Source of the DNA: Helicobacteraceae bacterium
GTDB lineage: Bacteria > Campylobacterota > Campylobacteria > Campylobacterales > SZUA-545
Assembly: GCA_031276985.1 (NCBI GenBank)
Contig: JAISMA010000039.1
Coordinates: 1-7,909, forward strand
DNA length: 7,909 bases
Direction: 5' to 3'
This document shows positions 1 to 6,182 of this stretch, piece after piece. The position numbers were made by a program, and so were the translations under genes. The stretch's first letter is position 1, and each line of letters starts with the position of its first letter. The notes under the pieces are model-generated. The model saw only the letters and a list, made by a program, of their open reading frames with translations. It had not been told where the DNA came from and ran no database searches.

Positions 1-278
1 AGCTCGATTGATTCTAAAAGAGCGTCGTTTTCGGATAATGGTCTAAAGCCGTTTGCGTAGGCGTTTGCGGTTGAGCTAGACGAAGCGAAGCTTTGTTTGT
101 CAAGATCGCTTGAATCGCAGCCAAGCGTTAAAAACGCAAGCATAGCGAAAGAGGCGACGAAGCGATTGGTTTTAGCGTTGGCGTTTGTATTTGCGGACTT
201 GTTAGCGTCAACATTAACGGCGTTTGCCGTTTGCGCCTGAAACGCGTTTGTAGCGCGGGATTGAGAGAGTAAGCTCAT
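1..278 (-). CDS. Putative lipoprotein, N-terminal part (gene runs off the left edge)
   Basis: The frame is open from ATG at 278-276 to the window edge, giving 92 residues without a stop. An AAGGG Shine-Dalgarno lies about 6 bases before the ATG, and a plausible promoter sits just upstream. Residues 1-38 are an unusual Asn/Ala/Thr-rich hydrophilic stretch. Then comes a basic spot (K36, R39), a hydrophobic core at 40-52 and a lipobox-like LTLGC ending at Cys54, followed by an acidic and Ser-rich linker (DSSDLD, SSSS). This suggests export and lipid anchoring. The -3 position is Thr, which is not ideal for signal peptidase II, and the pre-cysteine segment is about twice the normal length. No other start codon lies in frame before residue 46. 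The mature domain is outside the window, so I assign no function. Confidence 0.6.
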   Translation of the reverse strand, partial: MSLLSQSRATNAFQAQTANAVNVDANKSANTNANAKTNRFVASFAMLAFLTLGCDSSDLDKQSFASSSSTANAYANGFRPLSENDALLESIE

Positions 279-310
279 TGTTGCCCTTGTTTCGCAAATG
301 AAAGTTGACG

Positions 311-340
311 ATTGTAGCGCTTTGTTATTGATAGGATCAA
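311..340 (-). promoter_or_regulatory. Predicted sigma70-type promoter of the lipoprotein gene
   Basis: On the minus strand TTGATC (340-335) and TACAAT (316-311) are separated by 18 bases. The -10 box lies about 32 bases before the ATG at 278, which leaves a short leader containing the AAGGG ribosome site. The context CGCTACAAT recurs in the proposed slyD promoter. This is a visual match only. Confidence 0.4.
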
Positions 341-359
341 GAGCGGCAAGAGCGATTAG

Positions 360-380
360 CGTAAATTTTGTTAATTTACG
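360..380. promoter_or_regulatory. AT-rich perfect inverted repeat between slyD and the lipoprotein gene
   Basis: CGTAAATT (360-367) and AATTTACG (373-380) are exact reverse complements around a 5-base spacer. The dyad sits about 20 bases upstream of the predicted -35 box of the lipoprotein gene. No T-run follows on either strand, so an operator or protein-binding site fits better than a terminator. The remaining sequence between 279 and 497 shows no gene. Confidence 0.3.
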
Positions 381-497
381 GCGCTTGCGTTTCGGGCGGA
401 CGCGATCTAAAGCGGCGATGATCACGGCTTAAATAAAGCGCGAAAACCGCCCGCAAGCCAATGGCAATGGCAACCGCCGCGTTCCCGAATTATAAGG

Positions 498-1031
498 TTA
501 ATGACAATGGCAACTGCAACCGCCGTGTTCCTCGTAGTCGTCATGTTCGCCGCAACAGCTATCGTATCCTTCCAAAACGCCAGACGCGATCTCCTCGTCG
601 GTGGCTTTGCGGGTTTTGACGACTTTCACGTCAAAACTCAAGTTTTTGCCCGCCAGCGGATGATTGTGATCGATTGTAACCGTTTCATCGCCGATAGATT
701 TCACCGTTACCTGTACGGTTTTTCCGTTTTCGGCTTGTCCGTACAGCGTCATTCCCTCGCGCAGATCGACGCCCGCGAATTGCTCTTTTTCGATCTCTTC
801 AAGCGCGTTTTCATCGTACGCGCCGTACGCCTTGTCGCTTGAAACCACAAGCTGACGGCTTTCGCCCTCGCTCATCAAGGCGATTGCCTCCTCAAGACCA
901 GAAACGATATGCCCGCCGCCCATTAAAAACTCCAGCGCGTCGCCGCCTTTGTTGCTATCTATCATTTCGCCTGAAAGCGCGTCTTTAACTTCATACTCTA
1001 TACTTACGACCGTGTTTTTTTCGATAGACAT
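498..1031 (-). CDS. slyD: SlyD-like FKBP-type peptidyl-prolyl cis-trans isomerase
   Basis: This is a 177-residue cytoplasmic prolyl isomerase and chaperone of the SlyD group, which in other bacteria also binds nickel for hydrogenase or urease maturation. The start is ATG at 1031, backed by an AAAAGG site about 6 bases upstream. A TTG at 1058 would add nine residues without a ribosome site. The FKBP core shows the VSIEYEVKD opening, the GGGHIVSGLEEAI segment and an AYG motif. An insert-in-flap domain follows, then the hallmark DHNHPLAGKNLSFDVKV and the KTRKATDEEI exit. The tail is short and metal-binding in character: CCGEHDD, then HGGCSCHCH at the end, with five Cys/His in the last six residues. 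It is divergent from the metC gene with only 51 bases between the starts. The family call is firm; the metal role is inferred from the tail. Confidence 0.93.
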   Translation of the reverse strand: MSIEKNTVVSIEYEVKDALSGEMIDSNKGGDALEFLMGGGHIVSGLEEAIALMSEGESRQLVVSSDKAYGAYDENALEEIEKEQFAGVDLREGMTLYGQAENGKTVQVTVKSIGDETVTIDHNHPLAGKNLSFDVKVVKTRKATDEEIASGVLEGYDSCCGEHDDYEEHGGCSCHCH

Positions 1032-1057
1032 TGTTTGCCTTTTGATAATATTTCGCA

Positions 1058-1087
1058 ATTGTAGCGATTTAAGGATTTACTAGTGAA
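1058..1087 (-). promoter_or_regulatory. Predicted slyD promoter
   Basis: On the minus strand TTCACT (1087-1082) and TACAAT (1063-1058) have an 18-base spacer. The -10 lies about 27 bases before the slyD ATG. The CGCTACAAT context and the spacing match the proposed lipoprotein promoter. The -35 box overlaps the metC start codon, so slyD and metC transcription would share this short divergent region. A possible plus-strand -10 for metC is GATAAT at 1044-1049, without a convincing -35. Confidence 0.35.
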
Positions 1088-2210
1088 AACGGCGACCAAA
1101 CTGATTCATAACGCGCACGCGATCGATCCCGTTACGGGCGCGCTCAACACGCCGATTACGATGACCAGCACCTTCGCGCAAAAGGATATTTTTGCCGATC
1201 AGGAGTTCGACTACGCCAGATCGGGCAATCCCACTCGCAAAGCGCTAGAGGAGACGATCGCGCTGCTTGAAGGCGGGGCGAAAGGCTACGCTTTTAGCAG
1301 CGGGATGGCGGCGACAAGCTCCGTTTTGGGTATTTTTTCGGCGGGCGATCATATCGTGGCGGCGGAGGATATTTACGGCGGAAGTTATCGCATACTCAAC
1401 TCCTTTTATAAGCGCTTTGGCTTGGAGCATACGGCGATTGACGCAAGCGATCTCGACGCGATACGAAAGGCGATCAAGCCAAACACCAAAGCGATCTTTT
1501 TGGAAACGCCGTCAAATCCGCTTCTTAAGATTACCGATCTCAAAGGCGCGATTGCAATCGCAAAAGAGCGCGATCTGTTTACGATTGTGGATAACACGTT
1601 TATGACGCCGCTTTTGCAACGCCCGATCGCGCTTGGAGCGGATATTGTCGTGCATTCGGCGACAAAGTTTTTGGGCGGGCATAGCGATCTGGTTTTGGGG
1701 CTTGCCGTGTCCGCAAACGAGGCGATCGGCAGACGGATATATCAGGTTCAAAACGGCTTTGGCGCGACGCCTTCGCCGTTTGATTGCTTTTTGACGCTAC
1801 GCGGAATCAAGACGTTAAGAGCGCGATTAGCCGTGGAGCAGGACAACGCGCAAAAACTCGCCCTGTGGTTTCAAAAACATGGCGACGTGGAACGGGTGTA
1901 TTATCCCGCGATAGGCGACGCGGCGGCTTTGCACAAATCGCAAGCCGACGGCTTTGGCGCGGTGCTTAGCTTCAAAACCAAAACGACCGATCGCGCGCTT
2001 AGTTTCCTGAAAAAGGTTCGTCTCGCCGCGTGCGCCGTTTCGCTGGGCGGCGTGGAGACGATCGCGAGTTATCCCGTAAAGATGAGCCATGCCGCCATGC
2101 CGCCTAGCGAGCGCGAGCGGCGCGGTATTAGCGAGAATCTAATCCGCGTTTCGGCGGGGTTAGAGGACATAGACGATCTAATCGACGACTTCGACAAGGC
2201 TTTGCAATGA
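1083..2210 (+). CDS. metC: Cystathionine beta-lyase-like PLP enzyme (Cys/Met metabolism)
   Basis: This 375-residue fold-type I PLP enzyme of the Cys/Met metabolism family would cleave cystathionine to homocysteine, pyruvate and ammonia. The start is GTG at 1083 with AAGGA seven bases upstream. Visible family features are the phosphate-binding YARSGNPTR (44-52), SSGMAA (72-77), the pyridine-nitrogen Asp170 in VDNTF, and the Schiff-base Lys195 in HSATKFLGGH. The segment AVSLGGVETIASYPVKMSHAAMP resembles the Gram-positive MetC/PatC type. The residue before SLGG is Val319, where cystathionine gamma-synthases and gamma-lyases carry a catalytic Glu. This is why I favour beta-lyase. Length is normal. 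It overlaps the next gene by ATGA, implying translational coupling. Gamma-lyase or desulfhydrase side activities cannot be excluded. Confidence 0.85.
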   Translation: MKTATKLIHNAHAIDPVTGALNTPITMTSTFAQKDIFADQEFDYARSGNPTRKALEETIALLEGGAKGYAFSSGMAATSSVLGIFSAGDHIVAAEDIYGGSYRILNSFYKRFGLEHTAIDASDLDAIRKAIKPNTKAIFLETPSNPLLKITDLKGAIAIAKERDLFTIVDNTFMTPLLQRPIALGADIVVHSATKFLGGHSDLVLGLAVSANEAIGRRIYQVQNGFGATPSPFDCFLTLRGIKTLRARLAVEQDNAQKLALWFQKHGDVERVYYPAIGDAAALHKSQADGFGAVLSFKTKTTDRALSFLKKVRLAACAVSLGGVETIASYPVKMSHAAMPPSERERRGISENLIRVSAGLEDIDDLIDDFDKALQ

Positions 2211-3325
2211 AAAAAATCGACACGATATGCGTTCATACGGCGCGTCCGTTTGATCCAATCACGGGCGCGATCTCCACGCCAATCTACCAATCGGCTACCT
2301 TTCGCCACCCAAAACTCGGCGAATCCACAGGTTTTGATTACTCCCGCGCCATCAATCCGACGCGATCGGTATTGGAAGAGACGATCGCGTTGCTTGAAGG
2401 CGCGAAATACGGGCTTGCCTTCGCTACGGGAATGGGCGCGATCTCGTGCGTCGTTAAACTTTTTGACGTAGGCGATCATATTATCGTCAGCGAGGATCTT
2501 TACGGCGGCACATATCGCCTATTCGACGGATATTACGCCAAATACGGCGTGGAGTTTAGCTTTGTCGACACGAGCGATCCGCGCAAACTTGACGACGCGC
2601 TAAAGCCAAACACCAAAGCGCTGTTTATCGAAACGCCGTCAAATCCCATGATGAAAATCACCGATATAGCCGCGTGCGCGAAAATAATCCATGATCGCGG
2701 CGGGATATTGATTGTCGATAATACGTTTTTGACGCCGTATTTTCAAAATCCGATCGCGCTTGGAGCGGATATTGTAGTGCATTCGGCGAGCAAATATCTA
2801 AGCGGGCATAACGACACGGTCGCGGGACTAATCGCGCACTCAAGGGACGATCTGGACTTCGCGCTCCGCGAGGCGCAAAAGAGCGAGGGCGCGTCGCTTT
2901 CGGCGCTGGATAGCTGGCTGGTTTTGCGCGGCATAAAGACGCTTGCCGTGCGTATGGAACGCCACAGATCAAACGGCGAGGCGATTGCGAAATGGCTACA
3001 AACGCGCCCCGAAGTGGAACGGGTTTTTTACTCAGGTTTTACGCCGCACCCGCAATCTCGCGGCAGCGCGGGCATGGTCAGCTTTTATCTGAAAGATCCC
3101 GCCAAAGCGCCAAAGGTTTTGGAACGACTCAAACTGATACTTTTTGCCGAAAGTTTGGGCGGCGTGGAGAGCTTGATCACCTTTCCTCTCGTTCAAACGC
3201 ACGGCGCAATCCCCGAACCCATGCGATTAAGCGCGGGCGTAAACGACAGGCTTTTAAGGCTATCGGCGGGCATAGAGGACAAAGACGATCTGATCGCCGA
3301 TCTGGCTCAAGCGCTGGAAGACTAA
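2207..3325 (+). CDS. metI: Cystathionine gamma-synthase / O-acetylhomoserine thiolyase-like PLP enzyme
   Basis: This 372-residue paralogue of the preceding enzyme belongs to the same PLP family. It likely joins an O-acyl homoserine to cysteine (or sulfide) to give cystathionine (or homocysteine). Features are YSRAINPTR (45-53), ATGMGA (73-78), Asp171 in VDNTF, and Lys196 in HSASKYLSGH. The segment AESLGGVESLITFPLVQTH carries Glu315 directly before SLGG, the residue typical of gamma-synthases and gamma-lyases. The QTH variant and the following IPEPMR resemble Bacillus MetI rather than MetC. The ATG overlaps the previous stop, and the upstream ribosome site would lie inside that gene. The two genes together form a complete transsulfuration step, but their order is the reverse of the Bacillus metI-metC operon. 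A cystathionine gamma-lyase role is the main alternative. Confidence 0.83.
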   Translation: MKKIDTICVHTARPFDPITGAISTPIYQSATFRHPKLGESTGFDYSRAINPTRSVLEETIALLEGAKYGLAFATGMGAISCVVKLFDVGDHIIVSEDLYGGTYRLFDGYYAKYGVEFSFVDTSDPRKLDDALKPNTKALFIETPSNPMMKITDIAACAKIIHDRGGILIVDNTFLTPYFQNPIALGADIVVHSASKYLSGHNDTVAGLIAHSRDDLDFALREAQKSEGASLSALDSWLVLRGIKTLAVRMERHRSNGEAIAKWLQTRPEVERVFYSGFTPHPQSRGSAGMVSFYLKDPAKAPKVLERLKLILFAESLGGVESLITFPLVQTHGAIPEPMRLSAGVNDRLLRLSAGIEDKDDLIADLAQALED

Positions 3326-3402
3326 CCGCCCCGATTAACGTAATTGAAGATCGCAAAGTCGTTAAGGATACGTAATAGCGCGGAAACGGCGAGCGGAGCA
3401 AA

Positions 3403-3457
3403 GCGAGCCTCGTTTATAAAAACTGAGCGCAACGCAATCAGAACGAGGCGTCCTCGC
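3403..3457 (+). terminator. Long imperfect hairpin downstream of metI
   Basis: GCGAG plus CCTCGTT (3403-3414) can pair with AACGAGG (3442-3448) and, after a 4-base bulge, CTCGC (3453-3457). Inside the loop CTGA (3423-3426) pairs with TCAG (3438-3441). This gives about 16 base pairs in three short helices, 78 bases after the metI stop. No T-run follows, so it is not a classic intrinsic terminator. An mRNA 3' structure, a small RNA or a decayed repeat are alternatives. Confidence 0.3.
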
Positions 3458-3630
3458 CCATATTTGTCGACTTCGGAACGGCATTACGCTTGTTTATGTA
3501 AAATCAAAGAAAACAATAAAAAATCATAAATTTTTCAAAAACCGACAAAACAGTTGAGAAATAAGCGCGTTGATTAAAATCTTTTTAAGCGCGGTATGGC
3601 ATTATTCGCTCCGATCGACTGAGCCAAAGC

Positions 3631-3726
3631 ATGCTTGAGCAGGCAGATACAATCATTCGCAATAACGTCAATCTTCAGTTGGCGGTAGAGACCATAGCCC
3701 AAAAGCGGCGGTTGTGGCGAAGTTAA
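3631..3726 (+). CDS. Possible 31-aa small ORF or gene remnant just upstream of the kinase
   Basis: ATG at 3631 opens a 31-codon frame ending in TAA, 16 bases before the kinase ATG. The peptide begins MLEQADTIIRNNVNLQLAVE and ends in a basic KRRLW stretch, with helix-like, natural-looking composition. The frame extends upstream to a stop near 3586 without another ATG. No Shine-Dalgarno precedes the ATG, so it may instead be the 3' relic of a lost gene, or chance. I do not recognise a family. Confidence 0.2.
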   Translation: MLEQADTIIRNNVNLQLAVETIAQKRRLWRS

Positions 3727-3742
3727 AAAACGGGAGGCGCAA

Positions 3743-5368
3743 ATGGATATTAAAGATTTATATGACGCATTGAAGCGTTTTATGTTTGGGCTTCTTGCCA
3801 AAGCCACGAGTGGCAACTATCCGGAAAACGATTACGCAAAAGACCGCGGTATTGTTCTTGCTAACGCCGAGTTAAGAAAGTTGATCCCAGTTGATATTTT
3901 AGAACACCATTCAGCCGATGGATTTCGTAGGTTTGCTCAAGGTAAGGGCGGGTATGTAGAACGACGCGCTTTTATTGAAAACGGACTAAAACCGGCTCTA
4001 TCATACTTGGAGGGGCTTATGAATGATAGCGATAAATTTTCCTTAAACGCCGAGTCTTACGAATTGGGCGAGCCTTTGGGACATGGCGGATTTGGCGCGG
4101 TATTCAAGTATCATCATAAGTTGTTGGATATGTATTTTGCAATAAAGATATTTGAACCTTTGTTTGCTTCCGACGACGATAGAATTGAAGGAGAAAATAG
4201 ATTTTTTCGCGAAGCCAAAATGCTTTTTCACCTCAATCATGAGAACATTGTGCGCGTATATGATATAGGACGCGCGGAAGGGAAGCCTTTTATTCGCCTT
4301 GAATTTGTGGATGGAAGAACATTAAACAACTGGATACGGGATATGGGCGGCGTTTCGTTTGAGCGCTCGAAAAAACCCATAAAAGGCATTTTAACAGGTT
4401 TGTTATATGCGCATGAAAACGGAATTATTCACCGCGACCTCAAACCAAGTAACATAATGGTTAAGAAAGATGGCGCCGTTAAAATAATCGACTTTGGAAT
4501 TAGCGCATATCTAGAAACAAGCGACCATACTCGACTTACAAAAACGGGCGAACAGATATGCGGAGGTTTATATCAGGACCCGCGACTTATTGCCGATCCC
4601 GCGCTACGCGATGTTCGAAGCGACATTTACTCTCTTGGAGGTATTTGGTACTTTCTGCTTACAAATAGGGACCCGACGACAGATGCGCGGCAAATTTTGC
4701 AAAATTTAGGCGCCGACGTCGTAACGCCGGCTCAAGCCGATATAATCCTAAGATGTCTAAACTCGGATGCCGATCAAAGATTTCAGTCGTGCAAAGAGAT
4801 TATGGATTTGTTATTTCCACTCCCAGAAGCAACTGAATTAAATGTGGCGGCAGGCAAATCCACGCGCCGTATAACATCTGTAACGCGCCGCGATATTTTT
4901 AGGCGACTTAAAGACATATACGAAGAATACTATGAATACGATGGTACTCGCTATTACCAGTTTAGAATGTTTGGAGACTTTAATGAACTCGATTTTCTAA
5001 AAAGGCTTTATCAATTAGACGCAATGCCTTCAAGCGACCCGCGCTTTAAGAATTTTGAAGAAGATATAATCCAGCATACGATCAATAACAATGATTGGCA
5101 AAGCGATTGGATATTTACAGACGATAGGCTTAACTTTGCGGCAGGCGACGATGATAGTTTGTTGCGCTTTCTTTGCGAAATGTTTCATCCAGAAATAAGG
5201 GATTGGAAAAACAAGGAAGAAAAAAGCGTCTGCATAAAAGCGTTGAGCATTCTAAACGACTTATTAAACGAAGATGGTTATGAAATCTATGAACACGATA
5301 AAATATCTGGCAGACCCGTGTTCTCTTATCGCTACTGTTTTAACAAGCGTTTGAGCAACGGGAAATAA
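3743..5368 (+). CDS. Ser/Thr protein kinase with C-terminal AbiJ_NTD3-like domain; candidate phage-defence protein
   Basis: This 541-residue soluble protein has three parts. Residues 1-92 form a helical cap ending in YVERRAFIENGLKPALSYLE. Residues about 104-360 are a eukaryotic-type protein kinase: glycine loop GHGGFG (113-118), Lys135 in AIK, Glu157 in the C-helix, HRDLKPSN (230-237) with catalytic Asp232, DFG (250-252), DIYSLG (294-299) and the late Arg346. All catalytic residues are present, so activity is expected. The APE position reads DPR (279-281). Thr263, Thr266 and Thr268 in the activation segment could be phosphorylated. Residues about 376-531 match my recollection of AbiJ_NTD3: VTRRDIF, FLKRLYQLDAMPSSDPRF, DIIQH, DW..DWIF, LLRFLCEMFHPEIR and ISGRPVFSYR. 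No membrane helix or PASTA repeats are present, unlike PknB housekeeping kinases. The ATG has GGGAGG five bases upstream. The gene is clearly AT-richer than the met genes, suggesting acquisition. The kinase call is firm, the C-terminal domain likely, the defence role inferred. Confidence 0.9.
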   Translation: MDIKDLYDALKRFMFGLLAKATSGNYPENDYAKDRGIVLANAELRKLIPVDILEHHSADGFRRFAQGKGGYVERRAFIENGLKPALSYLEGLMNDSDKFSLNAESYELGEPLGHGGFGAVFKYHHKLLDMYFAIKIFEPLFASDDDRIEGENRFFREAKMLFHLNHENIVRVYDIGRAEGKPFIRLEFVDGRTLNNWIRDMGGVSFERSKKPIKGILTGLLYAHENGIIHRDLKPSNIMVKKDGAVKIIDFGISAYLETSDHTRLTKTGEQICGGLYQDPRLIADPALRDVRSDIYSLGGIWYFLLTNRDPTTDARQILQNLGADVVTPAQADIILRCLNSDADQRFQSCKEIMDLLFPLPEATELNVAAGKSTRRITSVTRRDIFRRLKDIYEEYYEYDGTRYYQFRMFGDFNELDFLKRLYQLDAMPSSDPRFKNFEEDIIQHTINNNDWQSDWIFTDDRLNFAAGDDDSLLRFLCEMFHPEIRDWKNKEEKSVCIKALSILNDLLNEDGYEIYEHDKISGRPVFSYRYCFNKRLSNGK

Positions 5369-5547
5369 TAAATTATATCCCGCGCCCCTGCCAGAAACGG
5401 CGATTGGTTTACTTCTCTCACGACTAAAACCGCGCAAATTCATAATATTTGCTAATGTGGCGACGCCTCTCGCAAGCCGCCCTCGTCGAGACAAAAATAT
5501 AGATGGCGCACAAATAAAGATCGAATAAACGTAGAGATTAAAGACAA

Positions 5548-5562
5548 AGAGCTAAAGGCTCT
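5548..5562 (-). terminator. Weak intrinsic terminator of the 137-aa membrane-protein gene
   Basis: On the minus strand AGAGC-CTTTA-GCTCT forms a 5-bp stem with a 5-base loop, nine bases after the TGA at 5574-5572. It is followed by TTTGTCTTTAATCT. The stem is short, so termination strength is doubtful. The rest of the 203 bases between the kinase stop and this gene holds no clear gene. Confidence 0.35.
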
Positions 5563-5571
5563 ATTGGGCTC

Positions 5572-5985
5572 TCACGACTCGATTTTGCCATCGGTGTCAG
5601 CGCTACTCAAAGTTTTGCGAATATCCTCTTCGCTCCACTTTTTGCCTTTGGCGTTGGGAACGCCAAGCTCGTTAAATTTTTGCGCGATAGCGTCTGCTCC
5701 TATGTCTTTAACATCGTAAAGCCCTATCGCTTTTTTAGCGCCGACAAGAAGGATAAAATACGCCTCAAACTGATCTTTTAGCGTTCCGGCGATCCACATT
5801 AAAGCGCCGTAGAGAGTGAAAGCGCCGCCAAGCGTCATCGCCCATATCGCCACTCTCGCCGCAAGCAGATAACCGCTGCCCCTGCCGAACCTAACTGCGC
5901 CGTTAGCGACGCATTCCATCCATATATAACCCACTATAAGCGCGACGATCCCGACTATTGTCAGGATTTTACCCTTCGATTTCAC
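5572..5985 (-). CDS. Small two-helix membrane protein with Recombinase-like C-terminal module
   Basis: This 137-residue protein starts at GTG 5985, chosen because GGAG lies seven bases upstream. Two hydrophobic segments at about 6-23 and 43-66 should span the inner membrane, with the tail on the cytoplasmic side by the positive-inside rule. From about residue 93 to 127 it reads DIGADAIAQKFNELGVPNAK followed by GKKWSEEDIRKTL. This fits the pattern IA..LN..G..T..G..W....V...L of the Recombinase domain in large serine integrases, where it helps bind DNA. No resolvase catalytic domain is present, so it is not a recombinase. It could be a membrane-tethered DNA-binding protein, or the module may have another binding role. 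It stands alone, converging on the kinase gene. Function unknown. Confidence 0.65.
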   Translation of the reverse strand: MKSKGKILTIVGIVALIVGYIWMECVANGAVRFGRGSGYLLAARVAIWAMTLGGAFTLYGALMWIAGTLKDQFEAYFILLVGAKKAIGLYDVKDIGADAIAQKFNELGVPNAKGKKWSEEDIRKTLSSADTDGKIES

Positions 5986-6026
5986 TTTTGATCTCCTTTG
6001 TTGATTTGCGGAAATTTATCTTACTT

Positions 6027-6182
6027 AACCTTAACAAGCGCGATCGCAAGACAGGCAAGCAAACGACGTTTCTCGCAATCACGCTTATGCGCGACGGACA
6101 AATATTGTGGAACGTGATCCCTGCTGGCAAAAAATACATTAATAAAGCAAGAAAGGGGTGGTTAATCTATGGTAAGAAATAA
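6027..6182 (+). pseudogene. Coding-like frame without a convincing start; possible gene remnant
   Basis: The plus frame from about 6027 to TAA at 6180-6182 gives a natural-looking peptide: NKRDRKTGKQTTFLAITL, then MRDGQILWNVIPAGKKY, ending in GWLIYGKK. Hydrophobic and basic residues alternate as in a real C-terminal domain. The only in-frame ATG (6087) has no ribosome site. Further upstream the frame enters the antisense of the membrane-protein gene. I read it as the 3' end of a lost gene, but chance is possible. Confidence 0.2.

Larger units (their letters stand above)
3326..3742. other. Gene-poor intergenic region before the kinase
   Basis: These 417 bases hold no confident gene. The left third is GC-rich and contains the long imperfect hairpin listed separately. 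Bases 3490-3590 are strongly AT-rich with A-runs and a small dyad TTAAAATCTTTTTAA at 3574-3588, a likely home for the kinase promoter, although I see no clean -35/-10 pair. The right end holds a 31-codon reading frame of uncertain status. The kinase ribosome site GGGAGG is at 3732-3737, five bases before its ATG. Confidence 0.5.

Noticed and set aside
501..842. Plus-strand 113-codon open frame over slyD
   Set aside because: It is the antisense of the firmly identified slyD gene, has no ribosome site and no family features.
1032..1058. Longer slyD start at TTG 1058
   Set aside because: The ATG at 1031 has a good ribosome site and gives the usual SlyD N-terminus. The longer form would overlap the predicted -10 box.
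2069..2479. Minus-strand 136-codon frame across the metC-metI junction
   Set aside because: Antisense shadow; it crosses two well-supported overlapping genes and its product is Arg-rich without motifs.
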